DNA of 64,000 bases from Arthrobacter oryzae (GTDB lineage Bacteria; Actinomycetota; Actinomycetes; Actinomycetales; Micrococcaceae). Location: positions 3,782,001 through 3,846,000 of the forward strand of contig NZ_CP132204.1 of NCBI RefSeq assembly GCF_030718995.1. The letters run 5' to 3'. Positions 50,884 through 59,144 of the stretch are shown piece after piece (the stretch's first letter is position 1; the number at the start of each line of letters is the position of its first letter). The notes below the pieces were generated by a model, which saw nothing but the letters and a program-made list of their open reading frames with translations, searched no databases and was not told the origin of the DNA. The position numbers and the translations under genes are program-made.

Positions 50884-51069
50884 ATGGTGCTTACTGAACG
50901 CGAAGAAAAAGCATCAGTGGCCATCGCCACCAACGAATCCTTATCCGGCTGGACCACCTTCACCGACCCACGTCTGTGCGCTGCGATTGTGGACCGGCTG
51001 ACCTTCGAAGGGACCCTCATCGGAACCGGCACTGGCTCCTACCGGCTCGCCCACGTGGTGGCCCAGTAA
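50884..51069 (+). pseudogene. istB: IS21-family IstB, C-terminal fragment
   Basis: EEKASVAIATNESLSGWTTF, DPRLCAAIVDRLTFEGTLIG and TGSYRLAH match the last ~55 residues of the IS21 helper ATPase. Walker motifs and IstA are absent. Confidence 0.75.
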
Positions 51070-51152
51070 ACGGCTAGTTAAAACGTTAGGATCGCGGCGA
51101 TACGTCGGTGTTCTTCAATCGGGCTGCGGTCTGCAGCATCCAAGGGTCGGGA

Positions 51153-51632
51153 CTATTCCAATACAAGATCCTGATGGCCATCGATTAGCTCTCGAATGAT
51201 GTCGAGGTGGCCCGCGTGGACGGAAGTCTCGGCGAGCACGCGAAACACGACCTCACGCCCATTGGACATCGGTGGTGCGTCCAACACGCTGGTTGGAGGC
51301 CACCACCGGGGAGGGGCATCCAAATCGATCTTCGCAAGGACTTCATCACTTCGAGAGATTTCACGCTTGTAGATGTTGACGGCCACGGAACCGGTCATCG
51401 GTTCGGAAGCCCAACCGTTGTGAAGTTCGGCAATCGCCCTGTCATCACCACCGAGAACGGCCGATATCCAGAACATCTCGTCGTCGAAGGCCAGGTGGTT
51501 GAGCAGTTGCGTCATTGTCCAGCCGGACGGGATTAGAGTTCGACGCATCGCATCGTTCTCGAGGCCATCGACTGTTCGAAGAACATGTCTTCGCTCACTC
51601 GCCAGCTGAGCAAGCAATTGGGCGTCGCTCAT
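51153..51632 (-). CDS. DinB-family metal-binding protein (DUF664)
   Basis: 159 aa four-helix-bundle protein: LLAQLASERRHVLRTVDGLE, MTQLLNHLAFDDEMFW (first His) and ETSVHAGHLDIIRELIDG (His pair), the three-histidine metal site of DinB/YfiT-like proteins. Often thiol-dependent S-transferase relatives in actinobacteria. Its start overlaps the stop of the SRPBCC-VOC gene (ATGA), making it the third gene of the ArsR operon. Confidence 0.85.
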   Translation of the reverse strand: MSDAQLLAQLASERRHVLRTVDGLENDAMRRTLIPSGWTMTQLLNHLAFDDEMFWISAVLGGDDRAIAELHNGWASEPMTGSVAVNIYKREISRSDEVLAKIDLDAPPRWWPPTSVLDAPPMSNGREVVFRVLAETSVHAGHLDIIRELIDGHQDLVLE

Positions 51633-52540
51633 GTCGCCGGCTCGTATCCGACAAGCCAGTGAAGTCCATGGCGATCAATGACTTGGCCATCGGAGGCGCC
51701 CCAAGGCTTGGGCGAGAGTGGATCGAGCACCGACCCGTCAACGGAAAGTTTATCGAACCACTCATGGAGGACTGTCGGTTCGGCGGTTCCCAGCAGCGAG
51801 AGCATCATGCCTTCGAGCCGGACCGTTGTTTGGCCTTCGGCTGCGTCCGACCCTGCCAGAGCCACGACGCCGTTGAGCACTCCATGAGCTACGGCTTCTG
51901 GTGGGCCGTCGCTCCTGCCGAAGTCCTCGTACGTGTGCAGGGAAAGCTCACCGCCGAAAACATCCGCGTAAAAGTTCAAGGCCTCCCGCGCAGTTCCCGG
52001 AAAGAAGACATAGATCTGGGGCCCGGCCATGCGCCCATTGGTCACCGTGGTCATGGCGGTGCTGTCCTTGACCCGGTCGATGGTAGCGCCCCAGCCCTCC
52101 TGGGTGCCTCCCAGCATGAGCTTTTGAACCTCTTCGAGATCGAGATGCCCAGAGAACTGAACCGTGAGGACGAGCTCCGTTTCCGTGCCCAAGTCGTTCA
52201 GCTGCACCGTGACAACAGGAGCGGTCAGTTCGTTCTCGCCGTCGAGTTCGGGCCAGCCTCCGACTGCTCCCCAGCGGAAGACGAGTCGTTCGTCGGGAAC
52301 GATCTCCAGGTAAATTCCCCCGGTGGGGTAGCTGAGGTCTTCATCGACGATCATCTGCTGCTTCCACGTTCCCCCAACGCGCAGGTCCACCTCTATGGGT
52401 GTGGCGGGCGTGGGCATGTCGGGATTGTAGAACCAGGCAAGGTGCTCAGGGTCAGTCCACGCGGTAAACACGGCATGCCGCGATGCAGCCAAAATGCGGG
52501 TGAGGGTGAAGCTTCGATCCTGCGTCGGGTAGTCGGTCAT
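51629..52540 (-). CDS. SRPBCC (AHSA1)-VOC fusion protein
   Basis: 303 aa in one frame: residues about 1-155 are an AHSA1-type START-like hydrophobic pocket (TLTRILAASRHAVFTAWTDP, SGHLDLEEVQKLMLGGTQEGW), residues about 165-300 a PhnB-like VOC domain (PQIYVFFPGTAREALNFYAD, MMLSLLGTAEPTVLHEWFDK, WGASDGQVIDRHGLHWLV). These domains are usually separate neighbouring genes in ArsR operons. No frameshift sign at the joint. Ligand unknown. Confidence 0.82.
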   Translation of the reverse strand: MTDYPTQDRSFTLTRILAASRHAVFTAWTDPEHLAWFYNPDMPTPATPIEVDLRVGGTWKQQMIVDEDLSYPTGGIYLEIVPDERLVFRWGAVGGWPELDGENELTAPVVTVQLNDLGTETELVLTVQFSGHLDLEEVQKLMLGGTQEGWGATIDRVKDSTAMTTVTNGRMAGPQIYVFFPGTAREALNFYADVFGGELSLHTYEDFGRSDGPPEAVAHGVLNGVVALAGSDAAEGQTTVRLEGMMLSLLGTAEPTVLHEWFDKLSVDGSVLDPLSPKPWGASDGQVIDRHGLHWLVGYEPAT

Positions 52541-52890
52541 GATCTTTCCTCCGGTTCTGTAATCTCATCGGGTCGATCGGGTGTTATGGCGAGCTGAGCG
52601 TCCAGGCGCTCCAGCCGTGTGCTCAAGAAGTCGCGGTACGGGCGCATCCATTCCTCAACCTGCTGTAGGGGCGCAGGTTGGAGACGGCAGTTCCTCCACT
52701 GGGCAGACCTGGATTTAGTAATAAGCCCGGCCTGCTCGAGCACTTTCAGGTGGCGTGATACGGAGGGCACGCTTATTGAGTGCGGGGCGGCCAGTTCGGT
52801 AACCGTCGCGTCACCCTGCTGTAGTTGGGCAAGCAAAGCGCGACGAGTCGGATCTGCCAGCGCAAGGAAAATAGTGCTCAGTTCGTCCAT
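52537..52890 (-). CDS. ArsR-family transcriptional regulator
   Basis: 117 aa from ATG 52890 (a GTG two codons earlier is also possible). Winged HTH: LADPTRRALLAQLQQGDATV, ELAAPHSISVPSVSRHLKVL, EQAGLITKSRSAQWRNCRL. No cysteine metal sensor motif, so this is the SdpR/AHSA1-associated type, regulating the fused SRPBCC-VOC protein it overlaps by ATGA. Confidence 0.86.
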   Translation of the reverse strand: MDELSTIFLALADPTRRALLAQLQQGDATVTELAAPHSISVPSVSRHLKVLEQAGLITKSRSAQWRNCRLQPAPLQQVEEWMRPYRDFLSTRLERLDAQLAITPDRPDEITEPEERS

Positions 52891-53183
52891 TTGCACGCCA
52901 GCCTAATTACGCATTCACGTAAATACAAGGCCGGATGGTCAGTGCTATCCCGTTCCTTGGATATGTGATACCCCACCGCGAAGGACAGCCAATTCCTCGG
53001 CTGCCGGCTAGTGGTTCCCGATGAGACTGCAATCTCAAGATCAAGTGGGCCCAAATCAGGTTGACATTCTCATTTTCGGCTCCTGAACTGCTTAGCCTAG
53101 TGACAACGAAGCGCTGAAGTGAGTTTGTTCCGTTCGTCATCCCGTTTTTTGATGACATCCCATTCATGCTCCGCGCCGTCGCT

Positions 53184-53475
53184 TCAGACATGACCAGCGT
53201 GCAAATCAACCGCGGCATAACCGCGTGGACGCGGCCGGGACCAGATTGAGGACGGTCCGTATTTGCTCACCCAGCGGTCGCGGATGAGGCGGATAGGCAC
53301 CTGGTTCAGGAAGTGCAGCATTTTGCGGCTCCGACGGCGGTTCACCGCCAGTCCGGCTTCCTCGAGCAGCTTGAGGTGCTTGGCCATCCCGAAGCGGGCT
53401 TCCAGGGTCCCCGCGATTATCCGTCCTCGCGGAAAAGCTCATCGAGCAGGTCCCGGCTGGTGGGGGCGGAGCGTG
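53184..53475 (-). pseudogene. ArsR-family regulator remnant
   Basis: SAPTSRDLLDELFREDG followed by a stop, then in another frame TLEARFGMAKHLKLLEEAGL, AVNRRRSRKMLHFLNQVPIR and LIRDRWVSKY. Matches the ArsR regulators that end in NPVPIRLIHDRW-type tails, frameshifted in the HTH with part missing. 52891-53183 has no recognisable gene. Confidence 0.65.
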
Positions 53476-53494
53476 CCCTGAAGGAGGCGTCCGT

Positions 53495-53539
53495 GCAACC
53501 CGGAATAGGTGACCAATGTGGTCACCTATTCTGGGTTGC
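53495..53539. terminator. 21-bp near-perfect hairpin
   Basis: Arms 53495-53515 and 53519-53539 pair with a single G-T exception around a 3-nt loop; contains TAGGTGACCA / TGGTCACCTA. It lies 62 nt after the end of the sulfoquinovose operon, so it may terminate it, but the missing U-tract and great length would also suit a mobile-element end. Confidence 0.55.
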
Positions 53540-53601
53540 TGGGTGTCTAAATAGCGCCTTTCCGCAGGATCCACGAAATCAGGGGCCGCAGGTTTCTCGT
53601 G

Positions 53602-54852
53602 TTACCTGGACGCAGCGAGGCGTGCATCCAGCAGGCCGGCCGCGACTGCTGGAGCAAGCCCTGGTGCCAGTGGAAGTCGCGGGACCACCAGGCAGTGCCA
53701 GAGGTGATAGATGTCCGCCTTGCCGGACCACACGGTCGAGGTGACATTGCCGTTCTCGTCGAGTTCCTGCTTCCAGGACCCGTGCTCGTAGTCGATGAAC
53801 CAGTCGCGGGCGTGGTCCCAGATTCGCTCGTACCAGTCCGCGTACTTCTGGTCGCCGGTGGCGATGTAGAGGGCTGCCGCGCCCCCGATTGCCTCGGCGG
53901 GAACCCAGCGAATGCGGGTGGTGACAACCGGCTTGCCTTCCCAGTCGACGGTGTAAACAAATCCCGGATGACCGTCCGGCTCCCAGGCGTCGCGGATGGC
54001 GGCGTCGAACAGGCCCCGCGAGTCCTCCAGCAGCCAGGCTGGAACCTCCATGCCGCGGGCTTCGAGCCCGGCGCGGACGTGCAGGAGCAGGCGTGCCCAC
54101 TCAACCCAGTGGCCGGGGGTTCCGCCGTACGCGCGGAACTGGCTGGCCCGGTCATCGGTGTTGTACTCCGGCATGGGGTTCCACTCCGGGTCGAAGTGCT
54201 CGAAGACGCGGTAGTTGTTGTTGCGCGCAAAGTCGTGGATGAGCACCTCGGCGATGTGGAGGGCGCGTTCGAGCCAGCGGTTCTCCCCGGTCACATCGGC
54301 GACGATGAGGTACGCCTCGACGGAGTGCATGCTCGCGTTCCCGCCACGGTAGGCTTCGGTTTCCGTGAATTCCCGGTTCCACGAGTCGAAGCACATGCCG
54401 GCGTCGTGGTCCCAGAACCTCGTGTCAGCGATGCGCAGTGCCTCGTCGAGCAATTCCCTGGCGCCCGGGCGGTTGGCCGCAACGGCGCTGGCAGCGGCGA
54501 GGAGCACGAAGGAGTGCTGGTAACCGGACTTGGTGTCGTTTACCGGTCCGTTCCCGTCCACCTCGGCATACCAGCCGCCGAACTCATCGTCGTGGAAGAC
54601 TCCGTTGAGGGCGGCGATGCCGTGGTCGACGAGTGTCGCAGCGCCTGGCCGCCCCATCAGTGCAGCGACCGCGAAACTATGAACCATCCGCGCGGTAATC
54701 CAGAGGTGGGTCGGCTTGTCGGTGAACACCGCGCCGTTGTTGTCGAGCCAGCCGAATCCGGTGGGCACCTTTGAACCCGCGGCGAAATTGATCAGCCGAT
54801 CGGTTTCGGCCTCGAGCCATCGCGCGTGAGCGGCGCTGTTCAGCCACGTCAT
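53602..54852 (-). CDS. AGE-family aldose-ketose isomerase, probable sulfoquinovose isomerase
   Basis: 416 aa from ATG 54852 with GGAAGGA upstream. (alpha/alpha)6-barrel of the N-acylglucosamine 2-epimerase family. The histidines H176 (MHSVEAYL), H248 (GGTPGHWVEW) and H383 (IYHLWHC) fall at the positions I recall for the catalytic histidines of E. coli YihS. The R in FRAYGGTPGHW is also typical. YihS-type enzymes interconvert sulfoquinovose and sulfofructose, and also mannose/fructose. In this operon with kinase, aldolase and sulfonate exporter, the first step of sulfo-EMP glycolysis is the best assignment. Confidence 0.82.
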   Translation of the reverse strand: MTWLNSAAHARWLEAETDRLINFAAGSKVPTGFGWLDNNGAVFTDKPTHLWITARMVHSFAVAALMGRPGAATLVDHGIAALNGVFHDDEFGGWYAEVDGNGPVNDTKSGYQHSFVLLAAASAVAANRPGARELLDEALRIADTRFWDHDAGMCFDSWNREFTETEAYRGGNASMHSVEAYLIVADVTGENRWLERALHIAEVLIHDFARNNNYRVFEHFDPEWNPMPEYNTDDRASQFRAYGGTPGHWVEWARLLLHVRAGLEARGMEVPAWLLEDSRGLFDAAIRDAWEPDGHPGFVYTVDWEGKPVVTTRIRWVPAEAIGGAAALYIATGDQKYADWYERIWDHARDWFIDYEHGSWKQELDENGNVTSTVWSGKADIYHLWHCLVVPRLPLAPGLAPAVAAGLLDARLAASR

Positions 54853-54898
54853 GTTATTTCCTTCCATGGTGCGGATGCAGATTGAGAATGATGCCTGA

Positions 54899-55084
54899 TT
54901 AGTGAGTGCCGAAGTCGGTGTCTGTGTATGCGCCGGCAACACGGGCAGTGCCCCCGCAGCCGCACTGCCCTCCAACATCAAGCTGGAGGGTCACTGGAGC
55001 GCCCGCATCAATCGTCAGGGTGAAGGTCTCGCCCTTGTTGGTGGACACGCGCAGTAGGTTTTCTTGTGGCGAAACGACTGTCAT
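54899..55084 (-). CDS. 61-aa CxC protein of the sulfoquinovose operon
   Basis: Start ATG 55084 with AAAGGG upstream. Sequence features: ENLLRVSTNKGETFTLTIDA and APVTLQLDVG strands, then GGQCGCGGTARVAG with two cysteines (C-G-C) and an acidic end. It has no signal peptide. Beta-rich with a single CxC: a metal- or persulfide-binding role is conceivable, but nothing proves it. It lies between the exporter and isomerase genes in the same direction (52-nt and 46-nt gaps). I do not recognise the family. Confidence 0.65.
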   Translation of the reverse strand: MTVVSPQENLLRVSTNKGETFTLTIDAGAPVTLQLDVGGQCGCGGTARVAGAYTDTDFGTH

Positions 55085-55136
55085 AGCCGCCCTTTCGTTG
55101 GTGGTTCGGTGGATGGGATGGGTGCAGCAGCGGCTG

Positions 55137-55880
55137 TCAGCCGACGACACCGAGCACGCCGCGGATGATGGTGGCAGCCGCTCCGAGGTACGCCAGGACG
55201 ATCAGCAGGACCTGGGCGGCACGGGCGGGGACGAACCGGGCAGCGACGTCGCCCAGCACCAGCCCTGCGAGGCAGGCCACGGCGACGGCCACCCACATTC
55301 CCCATGGCAGCGCGGGGAACGTTGCCGGGGCCGTGAGGGCCTTGGAGATCAGCGAGAACACACCGATGGTAAAAAAGTACGGTTGCATGGTGGCAGCGAA
55401 GGATTTGTGCGGCCACCGGGTGGCGATGGAGTACATGCTGACAGCAGGCCCGCCCACCCCTGCCGCCGTATTCATAAACCCGCTCAGGCCGCCGGCCGTG
55501 AAAAGGTAGCGGCGGCGCGGAGTGAGCGTGGCGGACTTGAGGCCAAGCAAAATGGTGAGCCCGACGGCGAGGAGCACCCCGATGGAGATCTCCAGCACCG
55601 CCGGCGGGATGAGCCGGATCAGCAAGGCTGCCGGGATGATCCCCAGCAGCGCCGACGCCGCCAGTGCCGCGTACCGCTTCCAGTCGATGTCCCGCAGCAC
55701 CCGGAAGATGATGGCTCCCGCCGTCACGGCGCCGCAGAGGTTCACCAGCACCACCCCCTCCACCGGGCCAAGGAGCAGGACCAGGAAGGGAGCAGCCACC
55801 AGGGCGAAGCCCATGCCGGTGATGCGCTGCATCCCGGCTCCCATGACGACGGCGCCCAGAACCAACCCGGTGGTCAGCAT
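55137..55880 (-). CDS. TauE/SafE-family anion exporter
   Basis: 247 aa, about eight helices; GMQRITGMGFALVAAPFLVLLLGPVEGVVLVN and the second repeat GGLSGFMNTAAGVGGPAVSMY are TauE/SafE signatures. The start codon follows the aldehyde dehydrogenase stop with no gap. Family members export sulfite, sulfoacetate or sulfolactate; here sulfolactate, the expected end product, is the logical substrate. Confidence 0.85.
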   Translation of the reverse strand: MLTTGLVLGAVVMGAGMQRITGMGFALVAAPFLVLLLGPVEGVVLVNLCGAVTAGAIIFRVLRDIDWKRYAALAASALLGIIPAALLIRLIPPAVLEISIGVLLAVGLTILLGLKSATLTPRRRYLFTAGGLSGFMNTAAGVGGPAVSMYSIATRWPHKSFAATMQPYFFTIGVFSLISKALTAPATFPALPWGMWVAVAVACLAGLVLGDVAARFVPARAAQVLLIVLAYLGAAATIIRGVLGVVG

Positions 55881-57320
55881 TTACGGCTTCCAGGCCACGT
55901 ACTGGATCTCCTCGAACTCCTCGAGCCCAAGGCTTGATCCTTCGCGGCCCAGGCCGGACTGCTTGGCGCCTCCCATGGGGGCGAAGGCCACGGAAGGGAG
56001 GGGATCGTTGACCCCTACGATGCCGGCTTCCAGGCGTTCGGGGATGTCCCAGGCACGCTTGGGGTCGCGGCTCCAGAGGTACGCGGCGAGGCCCATCTCG
56101 GTGGCGTTCGCCTTGCGGATGGCGTCCTCGTCCGAGGTGAAGGTCACGACGCCGGCCGCCGGGCCGAACACTTCTTCGCTCACCAGGGGTGCGTCGTCGG
56201 GGACGTCCGTGAGCAGTGTGGGGGCCATGAACGCGCCGCGCGCCGGAACATCGGTCCGCTGAGTGACGCGGCGGGCGCCGCGCGTGAGGGCGTCGTCCAC
56301 CAGGGCCTGGACCGCGGCCACCCGATCGGCGTCGATCATGGGGCCGAGGTCCGGAACGCCAGAACCGTCGTCGGGGACGCCGTGGCCAATGCTCATGGCG
56401 TCGAACCGCGCGGCCAGTTTCTGCGAAAATTCCTCGGCGATGCTGTCCTGGACCAGGAAGCGGTTCGCTGCCACGCACGACTGGCCGGTGTTACGGAGCC
56501 GGCCCAGAACAGCACCGTCGACGGCGGCATCCAGGTCCGCGTCCTCGAAGACAATGAACGGTGCGTTGCCGCCGAGTTCAAGCAGCGGACGGACCACGCG
56601 CTCTGAAGCGGAGGCCATGATCTGGCGGCCCACACCGGTGGATCCGGTGAAGCTGACGGCCCGCACGGCGGGGTGCTGGAGCAGGGCGGCGGTGATTTCA
56701 CGCGAGGGTCCGTGGACCAGGTTGACGACGCCGGCGGGGAACCCGGCGTCGTGCAGGACCTCGAACAGGCCGGTGGCGGCGAGCGGCGCCTTTTCGGAGA
56801 CCCGGCCTACGACGGTGCAGCCTGCGGCCAGCATTGCGGCGAGCTTGCGGGCCTGGATGGATACGGGAAAGTTCCACGGGGTGAGGCTGAGTGCCACGCC
56901 GATGGGTTTGCGGAGGCTGAGGTGGCGCCGGCCGTGGAGTTCGGGCGGGCTGACGGTGCCGGTGGAGCGGCGGACTTCCTCGGCGAACCAGCGGAAGTAT
57001 TCAACAGAGAAGTCCACTTCTCCCTGGGCTTCCGGGAGCCGTTTTCCGGCTTCCAGGGCCAGGGTATGGGCCAGTTCGTCGCGGCGTTCGGCCAGCAGGT
57101 CCGCGGCGTTCCGGAGCAGGTCTGCCCGGGTGCGGGCTGTCGTCCGGGACCAGGACCCGAAGGCTTCGGCCGCGGCGTCTGCGGCCGCTGTGGCGTCGTC
57201 GGCGCTGCCCCAGGCCACTTCGCCGACGGTGCCGCCGTTTCCGGGGTCGGTTACGTCCTTGGAACTGCCGGCGGTGTGCCAGGTTCCTTTCACCAGGTGG
57301 CGGGCTGATTTGAGGTTCAC
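55881..57320 (-). CDS. Aldehyde dehydrogenase, probable sulfolactaldehyde dehydrogenase
   Basis: 479 aa from GTG 57320 with AAAGG 8 nt upstream. ALDH landmarks: TPWNFPVS (148-155), E248 in LELGGNAPF, C282 in GQSCVAANR. The usual lysine of the cofactor segment is arginine here (R173 in VVGRVSEKAP), which may influence NAD versus NADP choice or sulfonate recognition. By position in the operon it should oxidise 3-sulfolactaldehyde to sulfolactate, the step that distinguishes sulfo-EMP2 from the E. coli pathway (which reduces it). A plain succinate-semialdehyde dehydrogenase is the alternative by sequence alone. Confidence 0.82.
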   Translation of the reverse strand: MNLKSARHLVKGTWHTAGSSKDVTDPGNGGTVGEVAWGSADDATAAADAAAEAFGSWSRTTARTRADLLRNAADLLAERRDELAHTLALEAGKRLPEAQGEVDFSVEYFRWFAEEVRRSTGTVSPPELHGRRHLSLRKPIGVALSLTPWNFPVSIQARKLAAMLAAGCTVVGRVSEKAPLAATGLFEVLHDAGFPAGVVNLVHGPSREITAALLQHPAVRAVSFTGSTGVGRQIMASASERVVRPLLELGGNAPFIVFEDADLDAAVDGAVLGRLRNTGQSCVAANRFLVQDSIAEEFSQKLAARFDAMSIGHGVPDDGSGVPDLGPMIDADRVAAVQALVDDALTRGARRVTQRTDVPARGAFMAPTLLTDVPDDAPLVSEEVFGPAAGVVTFTSDEDAIRKANATEMGLAAYLWSRDPKRAWDIPERLEAGIVGVNDPLPSVAFAPMGGAKQSGLGREGSSLGLEEFEEIQYVAWKP

Positions 57321-57361
57321 GTGTGGTGCCTTTCGTTGGGCTGGTGGAGGTCCGGGGGTCC

Positions 57362-58177
57362 TCATCCTTTGCTTGCTCCGGCGGTGATACCGGCGACGAA
57401 GTAGCGCTGCAGGAAGACGTAGGCCACCACGACGGGCAGGGACGCCAGGATGACGCCGGCGAACAGGAGCGGGTAGTTGGTCTGGAACTCGCCCTGGAAG
57501 CTGAGCAGTGCCAGCGGCAGGGTCCGGTTACCCGGGGACTGGATGAACAGGAGCGGATAGAGGAGTTCGTTCCAGTGGATGACGAACAGGAAGATGGCCG
57601 CGGCAGCAACGGACGGGGCGGACAGGGGGAGCGCGATGGACACGTACGTCCGCCACGGGCCGGTGCCGTCAATGGAGGATGCCTCGTAGAGTTCCTTGGG
57701 CAGGGTCCGCATGAAGCCGCCGAGGATAAACACGGCGATGGGCAGGGTGGACACCACGTTGGCAAGCACCAGGCCTGCCAGGCTGTCCAGCAGACCGAGC
57801 CGGCCGAACAGGACGTACAGCGGCACCATGTTGGCCTGGGCCGGGATGGCCATGCCCAGGACCAGGAAGCCGAAGATGGCCCAGGCCATAAACCCCTTGA
57901 GCCGGGAGATGGCGTACCCGGCGAGGCTGGCCAGGAAGAGGGTCAGGGGGACCGAGATGGCGGTGACAAAGACGCTGTTCATGAACGACGACCCCAGATC
58001 CTGGCCGCCGATCACCTCCGCGTAGTTGGCGGGTGAGAGGGACTGCGGCAGACTGAACGGCCCGGCGAAAAGTTCCTGCGTGGACTTGAAGCTGCCGAAC
58101 CCCACCACGGTCAGCGGAACGATGATGATGACCGCGTAGATTCCAAGAATTGCGCGGCGACTTAGTGAAGCGAGCAT
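57362..58177 (-). CDS. Sugar ABC importer permease, MalG-like
   Basis: 271 aa, six helices; EAA loop KELYEASSIDGTGPWRTYVSIALPLSAP. Carbohydrate-uptake CUT1-type inner-membrane subunit; four nt downstream of the MalF-like gene. Likely imports sulfoquinovose or its glycerol glycoside. Confidence 0.87.
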   Translation of the reverse strand: MLASLSRRAILGIYAVIIIVPLTVVGFGSFKSTQELFAGPFSLPQSLSPANYAEVIGGQDLGSSFMNSVFVTAISVPLTLFLASLAGYAISRLKGFMAWAIFGFLVLGMAIPAQANMVPLYVLFGRLGLLDSLAGLVLANVVSTLPIAVFILGGFMRTLPKELYEASSIDGTGPWRTYVSIALPLSAPSVAAAAIFLFVIHWNELLYPLLFIQSPGNRTLPLALLSFQGEFQTNYPLLFAGVILASLPVVVAYVFLQRYFVAGITAGASKG

Positions 58178-58181
58178 GCTG

Positions 58182-59144
58182 TCATTCCCCCTTCGGGGTC
58201 AGCCGGAGCAACCGGCGCTGGAGCCAAGTGACCAGGGCGATCATCGCCATAAAGATGATCGACTGGGCGGCGGCGTAGCCGAATTCCGAGTTGGCAAAGG
58301 TGCTGTAAATGCGGGTGGAGAGGATATCCAGGGACTGCTTGGGCGGGTTCCCCGCGATGCCCAGGATCAGGTCGAAGGCCTTGAATGACTGGACGGTGGT
58401 GTAGGCAACGACGATTGACGTTGCCGGGGCCACAAACGGCCAGGTAATGGACTTGAATTGCTGCCATTTGCCGGCACCGTCCATCTCCGCGGCTTCATAC
58501 AGTTCCCGCGGGATGGCCTGCAGGCCCGCGATGTAGACCACCATCATCTGTCCCGCGTGGAACCAGACCTGCGTCACGGCCACCCAGTACAGGGCCTGGG
58601 CGTTGTTGCCGAGGTAGGAACCCTGCAGGGCTTCCAGGCCAACTCCGTCCAGGACCGCGTTGGCCAGGCCGAAGTTGGGGTCGTAGATGAACTTCCAGAT
58701 GAAGGCCACGGAGACGGAGGAGAGGATGGTGGGGAAGAAGAACAGGGCCCGGAGCAGGATGCTGCCGCGTGAGTTCTTCGTGAGGAGCAGGGCCAGCACC
58801 AGGGAGAAGGCCGTCTGCGCGATGACCACCATCAGCACGAACTTCAGGTTGTTGGTCAGCGCGTTGGTGAAGAGCGAGTCCTTGGTGAACGCGCGGACAA
58901 AGTTGTCCAGCCCCACGTAGTTGAACGCTGCTGAGAAGCCGTTCCAGTCCGTGATGGCGTACTGGAATGCCTGCAGGGTGGGCATCACCAGGAAGAAGGC
59001 GATGATGGCGACGGCGGGAAGCGGGAAGAGGTACAGTGCCGGATTCACCCGAGTGGGGGAGCGGCGGCGCCCGTTCGCGGCGTCGGTTTCGGTGCGGCTG
59101 TCCGGGGCCTTCCGTTTGGCAGCCATTTTGGTGTGGGTGCTCAT
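58182..59144 (-). CDS. Sugar ABC importer permease, MalF-like
   Basis: 320 aa with a 35-residue basic cytoplasmic N-terminus and six helices; EAA loop RELYEAAEMDGAGKWQQFKSITWPFVAP. Start overlaps the binding-protein stop (ATGA). Partner of the MalG-like protein. No ATPase gene is present in the operon, so a shared MsmK/UgpC-type ATPase elsewhere must energise it. Confidence 0.87.
   Translation of the reverse strand: MSTHTKMAAKRKAPDSRTETDAANGRRRSPTRVNPALYLFPLPAVAIIAFFLVMPTLQAFQYAITDWNGFSAAFNYVGLDNFVRAFTKDSLFTNALTNNLKFVLMVVIAQTAFSLVLALLLTKNSRGSILLRALFFFPTILSSVSVAFIWKFIYDPNFGLANAVLDGVGLEALQGSYLGNNAQALYWVAVTQVWFHAGQMMVVYIAGLQAIPRELYEAAEMDGAGKWQQFKSITWPFVAPATSIVVAYTTVQSFKAFDLILGIAGNPPKQSLDILSTRIYSTFANSEFGYAAAQSIIFMAMIALVTWLQRRLLRLTPKGE

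Noticed and set aside
55081..56478. 465-aa minus-strand open frame across the exporter and dehydrogenase genes
   Set aside because: Arg/Gly-rich frame-shifted shadow of two genes with clear homology and a TAA-ATG junction.
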